From: an uncultured Rhizobiaceae bacterium
GTDB taxonomy: Bacteria > Pseudomonadota > Alphaproteobacteria > Rhizobiales > Rhizobiaceae
Reading direction: 5' to 3'
DNA length: 64,000 nt
NCBI GenBank assembly: GCA_958296345.1
Contig: CATQIJ010000013.1
Coordinates: 496,001-560,000, forward strand
Positions 56,400-64,000 of the stretch are shown piece by piece. Position 1 is the stretch's first letter; each line of letters begins with the position of its first letter. A program made the position numbers and the translations under genes. The notes beneath the pieces were generated by a model. That model had not been told where the DNA came from and made no database searches. It was given only the letters and a program-made list of their open reading frames with translations.

Positions 56400-59012
56400 C
56401 TATATGGTCTCATTTTCGTCTGGTACAAGTATTTCACGTTTTCCTGCATGGTTGGCGGAGCTGATTAAGCCCTCTTCTTCCATGCGTTCAATTAGGGATG
56501 CGGCGCGGTTGTAACCTATTGAAAGCCTGCGTTGGATATAACTGGTTGAGACTTTTCTATCTCTTAGAACAACTGCGACAGCTTGATCATAAATATCATT
56601 TGATTCAGATAAAGCATTTGGATCGCCGCCAGCTGCTTCATCTTCTTCTTCTTGTTCTTCTGTAACAGACTCAAGATATTGTGGAACACCTTGCGTTTTC
56701 AAGTGATTTACAACTGCATCTACTTCACCATCGTCAACAAATGGGCCGTGAACACGTTGGATGCGTCCGCCGCCTGCCATATAAAGCATGTCACCCATTC
56801 CGAGTAGTTGTTCCGCGCCGCTTTCACCTAGCATAACGCGCGAGTCAATTTTTGATGTTACTTGGAAAGAAATACGCGTTGGGAAGTTTGCTTTAATTGT
56901 ACCTGTAATAACATCTGTTGAAGGACGCTGTGTTGCCATGATTACATGAATACCAGCAGCACGCGCCATTTGCGCAAGACGTTGAACTGTTCCTTCAATG
57001 TCTTTACCGGCTACCATCATAAGATCAGCCATTTCATCGATGATAACGACGATGTATGGCATTGGCTCGATTGCGATCTCTTCAGTTTCGTAAATTGCTT
57101 CACCTGAATCGCGATCATAACCAGTTTGAATCGTACGGGTCATGACCTCGCCCGTTTTTTGGGCTTCGTTTGCGCGGCTATTATAACCATCAATGTTACG
57201 AACACCGATCTTTGACATTTTCTTATAGCGCTCTTCCATTTCGCGAACGCTCCACTTAAGCGCAACAACTGCCTTTTTAGGGTCGGTTACTACAGGAGTT
57301 AGGAGATGCGGAATACCATCGTAAATTGAGAGTTCGAGCATTTTTGGATCAATCATGATCATCTTCACCTGCTCTGGAGTGAAGCGATAAAGAAGTGACA
57401 TGATGATTGTGTTGATCGCCACAGATTTACCAGAACCGGTCGTACCAGCAACTAGAAGGTGAGGCATTTTTGCTAAGTCAGCAACAGTTGCTTCACCGCC
57501 AATTGTTTTACCTAAAATCAATGGGAGTTTAGCTTTTGTATCTTCGTAAACCCTACTTGCAAGAATCTCACGGATGAAAACCGTTTCGCGCTTTGCATTT
57601 GGTAATTCGATACCAATTGCATTGCGACCTGGGATAACTGCAACACGTGCAGCAATCGCTGCCATTGAGCGTGCAATATCATCTGCGAGACCAATAATTC
57701 GCGCAGACTTAATACCTGGTGCTGGTTCTAATTCATATAGTGTTACGACTGGTCCCGGGTGAACATTAATAATCTCACCTTTGATACCAAAGTCATCTAA
57801 TACACCTTCAAGTGTACGAGCGTTTGCTTCTAATGCTTCTGGTGATAATTGCATTTCAGCGCTTTTTGGTGGCACGTCCTGCATGAAAGTAAGGGGTGGT
57901 AGTTCAAAGCTTCCGTCAGAAATTAATGATGGCTGTGCTTCACGTTGCACTCTTGTTGACTGTTTTGGTGGTGGTGCTTGTGTTTTCACGCGCGTTGTTG
58001 GCGCTGCAGCTTGTGGTGCCTCAACTGGCGAAGGCGCTGGCTGTTCAGCCCATTGTTCTTCAATTGCAGCAGTTTCTGCATACTCATTATAAGTATTCTC
58101 ACCGTATTGTGGACTTTCAAATGCGGGGTCTGCTTGTGTAAGTGGCTGAGCGGTTAGTGCTATTTCAGGTTCACTATAGTTTTGTGGTCCACCATATTGC
58201 TCAAAATCGTCCAAACCATCATCACTTGGCGCTGTAAGTTTTTCTTTAAATGCTTTTGCACGCTCGAAGAAGCCAGGCTTAGCTTCTGCTTCTAAGGCTG
58301 CTTCTTGAGGCTTTGGGCGGAAGTAGCGCATTTTAAAAACGTAATAATAATGACTTGCAGCGCCTAAAAGCCAATTTGGCTGGCTATCATCTTCTATAAA
58401 GTCATCATCATTAACGATGTCTTCTGCTGTTAATTCCGTAACTTCATCTAAACGCCAGATTAATCCTGAAGCCGCAAGCAATGTCCAAAGCGCAAGAAAT
58501 GAGAAAATAGCACCAATGATTACCGCATAGAATCCTGAAACCTCAGAAATCACTAAGCTAGGGATTTTTAACATCATATCACCACCGACGCCGCCAAGCC
58601 CCACTGGGAGTGGCCAAGTTTGTGGTGTGGCGAAACATGAAAAAGCAGCAGCCGCCAGTAAAATTGCGATTGGCCAAAGCATCAGGCGTTTTTTAATAGC
58701 TGGAGTTCCGCGTTGTAGCAGTTTTGACCAGCCCCAAAGTGCTGGTGGAATAAGAGCGATTGCGGAAGCAAGGCCAAAAAATTGCATTGTAAAATCAGCA
58801 AATACAGCGCCGGGATAACCAAGGGTATTTGAAATTGTGCTTCCATTAGCATTTGAAAGGCTTGGGTCTGTCACTGACCAAGATGCAAGAGATGCAAAAG
58901 CCAAGCCAACCAAGCCTAAAAGTGCTAACCCAACAAGAACCGAGAATTGGTTTCCGAGGCCTTCTTTTACAGTTGGGTTTAATCTTCTTGTATCAACATC
59001 TGATAATTGCAT
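56400..59012 (-). CDS. ftsK: DNA translocase FtsK
   Basis: Septal DNA pump coupling chromosome dimer resolution to division. There are 870 residues from ATG 59012, which has GGAG eight bases upstream; the frame is open to ATG 59063. Four N-terminal membrane helices precede a Pro/Gln/Ala-rich linker (about 230-370). The motor has Walker A VAGTTGSGKSVAIN and Walker B PYIVVIIDEMADLMM. The C-terminal gamma winged helix, RDRKVSTSYIQRRLSIGYNR, recognises KOPS. In Sinorhizobium glnK-amtB sit between tesB and ftsK; here only about 75-125 bases separate the two genes. Confidence 0.97.
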   Translation of the reverse strand: MQLSDVDTRRLNPTVKEGLGNQFSVLVGLALLGLVGLAFASLASWSVTDPSLSNANGSTISNTLGYPGAVFADFTMQFFGLASAIALIPPALWGWSKLLQRGTPAIKKRLMLWPIAILLAAAAFSCFATPQTWPLPVGLGGVGGDMMLKIPSLVISEVSGFYAVIIGAIFSFLALWTLLAASGLIWRLDEVTELTAEDIVNDDDFIEDDSQPNWLLGAASHYYYVFKMRYFRPKPQEAALEAEAKPGFFERAKAFKEKLTAPSDDGLDDFEQYGGPQNYSEPEIALTAQPLTQADPAFESPQYGENTYNEYAETAAIEEQWAEQPAPSPVEAPQAAAPTTRVKTQAPPPKQSTRVQREAQPSLISDGSFELPPLTFMQDVPPKSAEMQLSPEALEANARTLEGVLDDFGIKGEIINVHPGPVVTLYELEPAPGIKSARIIGLADDIARSMAAIAARVAVIPGRNAIGIELPNAKRETVFIREILASRVYEDTKAKLPLILGKTIGGEATVADLAKMPHLLVAGTTGSGKSVAINTIIMSLLYRFTPEQVKMIMIDPKMLELSIYDGIPHLLTPVVTDPKKAVVALKWSVREMEERYKKMSKIGVRNIDGYNSRANEAQKTGEVMTRTIQTGYDRDSGEAIYETEEIAIEPMPYIVVIIDEMADLMMVAGKDIEGTVQRLAQMARAAGIHVIMATQRPSTDVITGTIKANFPTRISFQVTSKIDSRVMLGESGAEQLLGMGDMLYMAGGGRIQRVHGPFVDDGEVDAVVNHLKTQGVPQYLESVTEEQEEEDEAAGGDPNALSESNDIYDQAVAVVLRDRKVSTSYIQRRLSIGYNRAASLIERMEEEGLISSANHAGKREILVPDENETI

Positions 59013-59137
59013 GCCGTGCTCCAAAACGCTTATCTCCTGCCGATTCAGGCAAGAAACTGTCATATGAAGACAAGACTAGAGATTTAAGGTTAATCGCATA
59101 TTAACCATGGGGAAGAATCCAGTATTTTTCGGTTTCT

Positions 59138-60046
59138 TTACCCGCCCGCAACTTTGGTTTTGCCAAAATCTTTTTTGCGCTCACGGATTAAGCCTTCTTG
59201 AGCAACAGACGCTACTAATTGTCCATCACGAGAGTAAATGCTGCCGCGTGTAAAGCCCCTTGCTCCTGAACTGTTTGGGCTGTCTTGTGAGTATAAGTGC
59301 CACTCTTCCATGTCCATCGGCCTATGAAACCACATCGCGTGGTCAAGACTTGCAACTTGTAAGTTAGGATCAAAAACTGCGCGGCCATGAGCAAAGAGTG
59401 AAGTATCCAGCAAAGTCATGTCAGAAGCATAGGCAAGTACAGCTTGTTGAACTGCGGTATCTTTAGGCAATGGGCCTGTTGCTCTAAACCAAATATTTTG
59501 TTTGGGCTCTAGTTTTTTGCTTGAAATATAGTGTTCAAGGCTGATTGGTCGTAATTCTATTGGGCGTTCACGTTTCCAATAATTACGCACGCCTTCTGGA
59601 GCGTGATCGATAAATTGTTCAGCAAGTTGTTTTTCACTCGGCAAATCCTCTGGACTTGGCATATCAGGCATTTCAACAAAATGCTCAAGACCTTCTTCCA
59701 CGATTTGAAAAGATGCTGACATGGAGAAAATTGCTCTACCATGTTGAATGGCAACAACGCGGCGTGTGGTGAAGCTTCTACCATCGCGAATGCGGTCAAC
59801 TTCATAAATAGTTGGGACAGATGGATCACCTGGTCTCATAAAATAGCCGTGTAGTGAATGGACAATGCGCTCTGGCTCTTCACCACCCGATGATACAGTC
59901 CTTTGAGCAGCAACTAGGGCTTGTCCAATAACTTGTCCGCCAAAAATACGCTGCCAACCTACATCAGGGCTTTCGCCTCGATAGAGGTTTTGTTCAATGC
60001 GTTCTAGGTCGAGTATATCAATGAGGGTTTCAACTGCTTTGGACAT
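59138..60046 (-). CDS. tesB: Acyl-CoA thioesterase II
   Basis: Double hot-dog thioesterase hydrolysing medium- and long-chain acyl-CoA. QRIFGGQVIGQALVAAQRTV is the first hot-dog signature and HSLHGYFMRPGDPSVPTIYEV the active-site region. In the C-terminal half, YASDMTLLDTSLFAHG has the catalytic Asp, and LDHAMWFHRP is also conserved. There are 302 residues. It is divergent from the ubiquinone hydroxylase gene across a gap carrying two matching hairpins. Confidence 0.95.
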   Translation of the reverse strand: MSKAVETLIDILDLERIEQNLYRGESPDVGWQRIFGGQVIGQALVAAQRTVSSGGEEPERIVHSLHGYFMRPGDPSVPTIYEVDRIRDGRSFTTRRVVAIQHGRAIFSMSASFQIVEEGLEHFVEMPDMPSPEDLPSEKQLAEQFIDHAPEGVRNYWKRERPIELRPISLEHYISSKKLEPKQNIWFRATGPLPKDTAVQQAVLAYASDMTLLDTSLFAHGRAVFDPNLQVASLDHAMWFHRPMDMEEWHLYSQDSPNSSGARGFTRGSIYSRDGQLVASVAQEGLIRERKKDFGKTKVAGG

Positions 60047-60104
60047 AATTTATTGGCGAAGAATTCTGAATAAATTGCTTCACTATCTTTCTTTGTTTGG
60101 CGAA

Positions 60105-60154
60105 CAATTCAAAAGGAATTGCTTTGTTTTTAATGAACAACTCAAAAGGAGTTG
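60105..60154. repeat. Two 33-base-spaced hairpins with compensatory base changes
   Basis: CAATTC-AAAAG-GAATTG at 60105-60121 and CAACTC-AAAAG-GAGTTG at 60138-60154. The stems differ by a T-to-C on one arm and A-to-G on the other, so pairing is kept; the loop is identical, and GAA precedes and CTT follows each. Located between divergent tesB and the hydroxylase gene. Confidence 0.65.
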
Positions 60155-60261
60155 CTTCACATAAGATAACGAATATTTACCCTGAGACAATGTTGCATCT
60201 GGAAGTTTTGTCTTTGGACTTCCATCTATGCTAAAGAATACAAAAATCTGAGAGTGTTGAT

Positions 60262-61506
60262 ATGGCTAAAAATGCAAAACTAAAGTTACCAATAAGTGTT
60301 GACATCTTAATTGCAGGCGGTGGTTATGTTGGGCTTTCTTGCGCTGTTGCAATAAAAGATGCGGCGCCGCATTTATCTGTAATGGTTGTTGACCCTGTCC
60401 CAGAACATGCAGTCGAAAATGATGAACGTGCTTCTGCAATTGCAGCCGATGCATCGCGGATGCTGGATGCACTTGGGCTTTGGAAAGGGCTTGTTAAAAA
60501 CGCTCAACCGATCAATGAAATGATTGTAACTGATAGCAAAGTCAGTGATGTTACGCGGCCTGTTTTTCTTACTTTTTCTAATGAACAAGAAGAAGACCAG
60601 CCTTTTGCGCATATGGTCGAAAATCGGGAACTTGTAAAAGCGCTTCGTAAAAAAGGTGACGGCGATGGTATCATTCGTATTACGGAAAATGGTGTTGCTG
60701 ATTTCGAAACCGAAGTGACTAAGACTGTTGTAACACTTAATTCAGGCGATACGATTTCAACAAGGCTATTGGTTGCTTGTGACGGTGTTCGTTCAAGGTT
60801 GCGCGAAATGGCAGGTATTCAAACTGTTCATTGGCCTTATGATCAAAAAGGAATTGTTTGTACAGTTGAGCATGAACGACCACATGAAGGCCGTGCCGAA
60901 GAGCATTTCTTGCCCGCGGGGCCGTTTGCAATTTTACCTTTAAAAGGAAACCGTTCTTCGCTGGTCTGGACGGAAAGTTCACATGATGCAGATCGCTTGC
61001 TTGCGCAAGATGAAATGATTTTTGAAACAGAGCTTGAACAACGCTTTGGTTTTAAATTAGGTGATATCAAACTTGCTAGTAAAGTGCAGGCCTTTCCACT
61101 TGGTTTGAGATTAGCACGCGAATTTGTTCGCAACAGATTTGTACTTGCTGGGGATGCAGCTCACGGTATTCACCCTATCGCAGGACAAGGTTTAAACCTT
61201 GGTTTTAAAGATGCGGCAGCTCTTGCAGAAACAATTGTTGAAGCTGATCGACTGGGTCTAGATTTTGGAACTGTTGATGTGCTTGAGCGCTATCAGATCT
61301 GGCGTCGTTTTGATACGGTTCAAATGGGCATTGTAACTGATGTGATGAACCGACTGTTTTCAAATGACAATGGATTTTTAAGAGGCTTGAGAAGTTTTGG
61401 ATTAGGGGTCGTTGACCGTATGCCTGCAATGAAAAAATATTTTATCAATCAGGCTGCTGGTGAAGATACGGCAGCACCAAAATTGTTACGCGGCGAAACT
61501 ATTTAG
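60262..61506 (+). CDS. UbiH/UbiF/COQ6-family ubiquinone biosynthesis hydroxylase
   Basis: FAD-dependent aromatic-ring monooxygenase of ubiquinone synthesis. The N-terminal Rossmann motif is [17 protein letters not shown], the D-G motif [14 protein letters not shown], and the second FAD motif [25 protein letters not shown], which also carries the UbiH signature. There are 414 residues. In Alphaproteobacteria one to three such enzymes cover C1, C5 and C6, so regiospecificity is not assignable (UbiL or UbiM are alternatives). It overlaps the Trm112 gene by eight bases. Confidence 0.92.
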   Translation: MAKNAKLKLPISVDILIAGGGYVGLSCAVAIKDAAPHLSVMVVDPVPEHAVENDERASAIAADASRMLDALGLWKGLVKNAQPINEMIVTDSKVSDVTRPVFLTFSNEQEEDQPFAHMVENRELVKALRKKGDGDGIIRITENGVADFETEVTKTVVTLNSGDTISTRLLVACDGVRSRLREMAGIQTVHWPYDQKGIVCTVEHERPHEGRAEEHFLPAGPFAILPLKGNRSSLVWTESSHDADRLLAQDEMIFETELEQRFGFKLGDIKLASKVQAFPLGLRLAREFVRNRFVLAGDAAHGIHPIAGQGLNLGFKDAAALAETIVEADRLGLDFGTVDVLERYQIWRRFDTVQMGIVTDVMNRLFSNDNGFLRGLRSFGLGVVDRMPAMKKYFINQAAGEDTAAPKLLRGETI

Positions 61507-61690
61507 AAATTTCTTTTGCTTCAAGTTCGCGTGCTTCTGATACGATCATAACCGGAATTCCATCGCGGATAGGATAAGCAAGCTTTGCAACTTTTGATAT
61601 AAGTTCACTTTCTGCATCATTATATTCAAGTGTGGTTTTTGTAAGTGGACACACAAGAAGCTCTAGTAGTTTGGGGTCAGGTTTTATCAT
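61499..61690 (-). CDS. Trm112 family protein
   Basis: 63-residue protein of the Trm112/YcaR type. [16 protein letters not shown] is the N-terminal zinc-ribbon start, but only one Cys remains, so zinc binding is likely lost as in many bacterial members. [20 protein letters not shown] is the diagnostic C-terminal block. Eukaryotic Trm112 activates methyltransferases; the bacterial role is unclear. Immediately downstream of the LON-domain gene, a conserved pairing. Confidence 0.9.
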   Translation of the reverse strand: MIKPDPKLLELLVCPLTKTTLEYNDAESELISKVAKLAYPIRDGIPVMIVSEARELEAKEISK

Positions 61691-61699
61691 AAGCGTATA

Positions 61700-62361
61700 T
61701 TATTGCAGGTTGCCGTATGTGTCACCACTTTGTTTGGCTAGGTGAATTTCAGAAATAGCAATTAAAGTTTCAGCACGGTCTTTGAGTGTTGGCGCCTCAA
61801 GTAAGGCTTGCTTTTCAGCAGGGTCGTATGGGCTCATCATACAAAGTGCCGTGATAAGAGTTTCCGTATCTGCATTATCAACAGTTTCCCAATCAGCATC
61901 CATATTGTTTGCCTCTAGGTAATTTTAAATGCTAGAAGTATCGCATCACGGTCTATATCATCACCTTGCGACACTTCTGCCAAATCAGCTTCAAAGGGTT
62001 TTATTCTACACTGGCGATAGTCCGTATTGATGGTCATTCCTTCAATGACTTTAAATCTGCACACACCAGATAGGCTTATGTGTATGCGACCATCACCCAT
62101 TTCTTGAAAAGCAGAGATACAGCCAATATCACTTAAAGGTGGGGAGCCTTCGTCATTATGCGCATTATTAAAATCAGGCTGTATCATCCCTATAAGTTTT
62201 TCGCCGCGTAAAGCGTTGCTCACCATTTTACGATAGCGGGGTTCGAAAATATTAAGCGGCAATTGCCCGCCAGGTAATAATAGGGCACCCGTTAATGGAA
62301 ATACAGGAATTGTATCCGGTAAATCATTTTCAAAATTATACGATACGTTTCCAGCTTTCAT
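61700..62361 (-). pseudogene. LON substrate-binding domain protein, split by a frameshift
   Basis: Lon N-terminal (PUA-like) domain protein without ATPase or protease. The 5' part (61915-62361) reads IPVFPLTGALLLPGGQLPLNIFEPRY and on to DRDAILLAFK, then runs into a stop. Another frame resumes as YLEANNMDADWETVDNADTE and continues with LMMSPYDPAEKQALLEAP-like sequence, here CMMSPYDPAEKQALLEAP, to 61700. The junction lies in the coding-strand run TTTAAAATTAC (about 61919-61930), where one base appears to be missing. Restoring it gives one protein of about 220 residues, the normal length. It is either a recent mutation or a sequence error; both halves look otherwise undamaged. Confidence 0.85.
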
Positions 62362-62478
62362 CGGTGTTCCAGTGTTTAGTTCATTACAAGTTAATCTGGT
62401 ACAAAAAATTTAAGTCTCAAGTGCTAAGCGGCATGTTTTCGTGAAATGGTGTATGTATGAATGCGAGAGATACAGAAT

Positions 62479-63456
62479 TTACGAGAATAACAATGAGGAA
62501 AGTTTACGACGTGCAGAAATAGTTATTTCATCGCTCATTCCCCACGCGTCGAAGAATTGAAGGAGTTGAACGCGTGCTGCATCGTCATTCCAGCCAGGCT
62601 TTTGTTTCATTATTTCTAAAAGATGATCTGCTGCCTCTTCTTTTTGATGAGCAGCATTAAGTGCGATTGCTAAATCCAGTTTCAGTTGAGGGTCATTAGG
62701 TTTGGCATCCAGCTTTGATTGTAAGTCGCTAGACGTTTTTCCTAATGCTTCGGCTTGTTCTGCAAGATCTAATGCTGACTTTAATGAGGTGATTTCTGAT
62801 GAGGCTAGTTGTTCATCATCAAGATTAGCCATGACACCGCGTGCGCCATCTAGGTTACCTTCGCTTAAGTAAAGGTGCCCAACACCGGCAATTGCCTGTA
62901 AGTTAGTTGGTTCGGCTGTTAAGATATGACCATATATTCTGCCGGCTTCTTGTATGTTGCCTTGTTCTGCTAATTTCTTGGCATCTTCAAGCAATGTTTC
63001 CATTTGATCGCCATCATCTAAAGGACCAGCGATTTTTCCGATGAATTCACGGATTTCTGATTCAGTCTTTGCACCCATGAATGCATCTGCTGGTTTTCCA
63101 TCTACAAAAGCCACAACAGCAGGAATAGATTGAATTCCCATTTGCCCGGCAACTTCCGGGTGCTTATCAATATCCATTTTAACAAGACGAACCTTGCCTT
63201 TTGTATCTGCGACAGCTTTTTCGAGTGCAGGTGCTAATTGTTTACATGGTTCACACCATGGCGCCCAAAAATCGACTAGCACAGGGCCTTGCATTGAGGC
63301 TTGAATTACTTGAGAAGAAAATTCAGCTGTAGAGATGTCTTTTATTGGTGTTTCTGATTTTGTACTTGGCGTTTTGTTTTCGCCAAAAGAAACATTTGCA
63401 CTTTGGTTCGTAGTATATCCACTACCGCCACCAAAACCGTATTCATCGTTACTCAT
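62479..63456 (-). CDS. Thioredoxin-TPR protein (CnoX/YbbN-like)
   Basis: The N-terminal thioredoxin domain (about 40-145) has the active site WAPWCEPCKQLAP with Cys68 and Cys71. It is followed by about 170 residues of TPR-like helices (AEQGNIQEAGRIYGHILTAEP, LYLSEGNLDGARGV). There are 325 residues. E. coli YbbN/CnoX has lost one active-site Cys and acts as a holdase delivering clients to GroEL and DnaK; here both cysteines remain, so redox activity is expected as well. It overlaps the downstream prolyl deacylase start by four bases. Confidence 0.92.
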   Translation of the reverse strand: MSNDEYGFGGGSGYTTNQSANVSFGENKTPSTKSETPIKDISTAEFSSQVIQASMQGPVLVDFWAPWCEPCKQLAPALEKAVADTKGKVRLVKMDIDKHPEVAGQMGIQSIPAVVAFVDGKPADAFMGAKTESEIREFIGKIAGPLDDGDQMETLLEDAKKLAEQGNIQEAGRIYGHILTAEPTNLQAIAGVGHLYLSEGNLDGARGVMANLDDEQLASSEITSLKSALDLAEQAEALGKTSSDLQSKLDAKPNDPQLKLDLAIALNAAHQKEEAADHLLEIMKQKPGWNDDAARVQLLQFFDAWGMSDEITISARRKLSSLLFS

Positions 63457-63965
63457 GCTTCTTCTCCAAACTCTGAAACTTGTATAATTTGCGGCTCATG
63501 ATTTATGTGCTTTAAAAACTGCAATAAACTCTCTTTAGAAATGGTGGTTGTCATCTCATTCGTCAATGGATGGCAATTAATAAGATCGTAGCGCAGCAAA
63601 GGCTCATCAATAATAACACTGACTTTGTTTTGTGTATCATTGATAGGGGCAAAAGCCGTGACGGCCCCAGGTTTTACACCTAACAATTCCATTAAGGCTT
63701 CTGCTTTTCCAAAAGACACTCGCCCTTTTGCACCAATTAATCCATGAATTGTATTTAACTTAATTTGGGCAGAGCCTTCAGCGACGATAAGGAAAAAATT
63801 TCCTTTTTTGTCTTTTAAGAAAAGATTTTTTGTATGGCCACCTGGAATTTCTTGTTTAATCTTAGAAGATTCTTCAACTGTAAAAACTGCCTCATGTTCA
63901 TGAGTTGTTGTTTCTATGTCTAATTTGCTAAGGGTATTGAGTAAGTCTTGTGGGCTTAAAGGCAT
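63453..63965 (-). CDS. ProX/YbaK-type aminoacyl-tRNA deacylase
   Basis: Prolyl-tRNA synthetase-associated (INS/YbaK) domain of 170 residues that hydrolyses mischarged tRNA such as Ala-tRNA(Pro). Diagnostic blocks are THEHEAVFTVEESSKIKQ, IPGGHTKNLFLKDKKGNFFL with the catalytic Lys, and LGVKPGAVTAFAPIND. The protein is complete, with its ATG at 63965 inside the window. It is first in a unit with the thioredoxin-TPR gene. Confidence 0.93.
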   Translation of the reverse strand: MPLSPQDLLNTLSKLDIETTTHEHEAVFTVEESSKIKQEIPGGHTKNLFLKDKKGNFFLIVAEGSAQIKLNTIHGLIGAKGRVSFGKAEALMELLGVKPGAVTAFAPINDTQNKVSVIIDEPLLRYDLINCHPLTNEMTTTISKESLLQFLKHINHEPQIIQVSEFGEEA

Positions 63966-64000
63966 ATCAAAATTCCGTGTAATTATGACAAATCATTAAG

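Noticed and set aside
1..64000. tRNA or rRNA genes, CRISPR arrays, insertion sequences, prophage
   Set aside because: No T-loop or A-box signatures, regularly spaced direct repeats, transposase or phage genes were found; the window is core chromosome.

Overview
The window is a 64-kb stretch of an alphaproteobacterial chromosome, almost certainly Hyphomicrobiales (Rhizobiales) and AT-rich for that group. The evidence is gene order and family content: dnaK-dnaJ-pmtA-pyrF; the split his cluster with DUF2628, hslVU, Smr, MltA, Tim44, FxsA and SecB; dnaQ-coaE-aroE-maf-PPSR | hemE-hemJ-rho-mnmE-mnmG-rsmG-parAB-holA-lptE-leuS; cenR; ftsK; and a PmtA-type phospholipid methyltransferase. I see no phage, IS element, CRISPR array, rRNA or tRNA. 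This is core chromosome around the replication origin.

Layout. 1-4.4 kb: lptA (cut by the window edge), lptB, rpoN and hpf, then convergent DUF1150 and hsp20. 4.6-10 kb: malate synthase G, a lipoprotein L,D-transpeptidase, a short mmcB and the ActS/ActR (RegB/RegA) redox two-component pair, with actR frameshifted at its 3' end. 10-22 kb: an AcuI/YhdH oxidoreductase, lspA, two RNA methyltransferases, a YgjP-type peptidase, pyrF, pmtA, dnaJ, dnaK, alkB and a GT87 membrane protein. 22-27.6 kb: coaA-hisE-hisF-hisA-hisH-hisB on the minus strand. 27.7-38.9 kb: hslVU, cell-envelope and protein-export genes, and the dnaQ to PPSR operon. 38.87-39.28 kb: a gene-free AT-rich gap with DnaA boxes between PPSR and hemE, which is the expected oriC position. 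39.3-48 kb: hemE to parB, with three parS sites. 48-64 kb: holA, lptE, leuS, cenR, xthA, a LolA-like gene, ftsK, tesB, a Coq6/UbiH-type hydroxylase, Trm112, a frameshifted LON-domain gene, a thioredoxin-TPR protein and a ProX/YbaK deacylase.

The genes serve replication and segregation (oriC, parS/parAB, holA, dnaQ, ftsK), proteostasis (dnaKJ, hslVU, hsp20, secB, with three sigma-32-like promoters) and the envelope (Lpt, Lsp, Lol, L,D-transpeptidases, MltA, PmtA). The rest are mostly histidine, CoA, haem and ubiquinone biosynthesis. Spacing is tight: many tandem genes overlap by TAATG/TGATG, and most convergent pairs overlap at their 3' ends.

The most unusual observation is in the his operon. 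Immediately before hisA and immediately before hisF there is a short ORF (34 and 38 codons). Each repeats the first 14-15 residues of the gene it precedes, then switches into the same cysteine-rich tail, C-P-x-C-P-Q-[KR]-[FL]-C-x-E-D-x-Q-x-K-K. Both are joined to their neighbours by overlapping or nearly touching stop and start codons. The two tails differ largely by synonymous changes at the shared residues. I do not recognise this arrangement. It is either a new family of coupled miniproteins or a REP-like palindromic insertion that duplicated the target gene's start.
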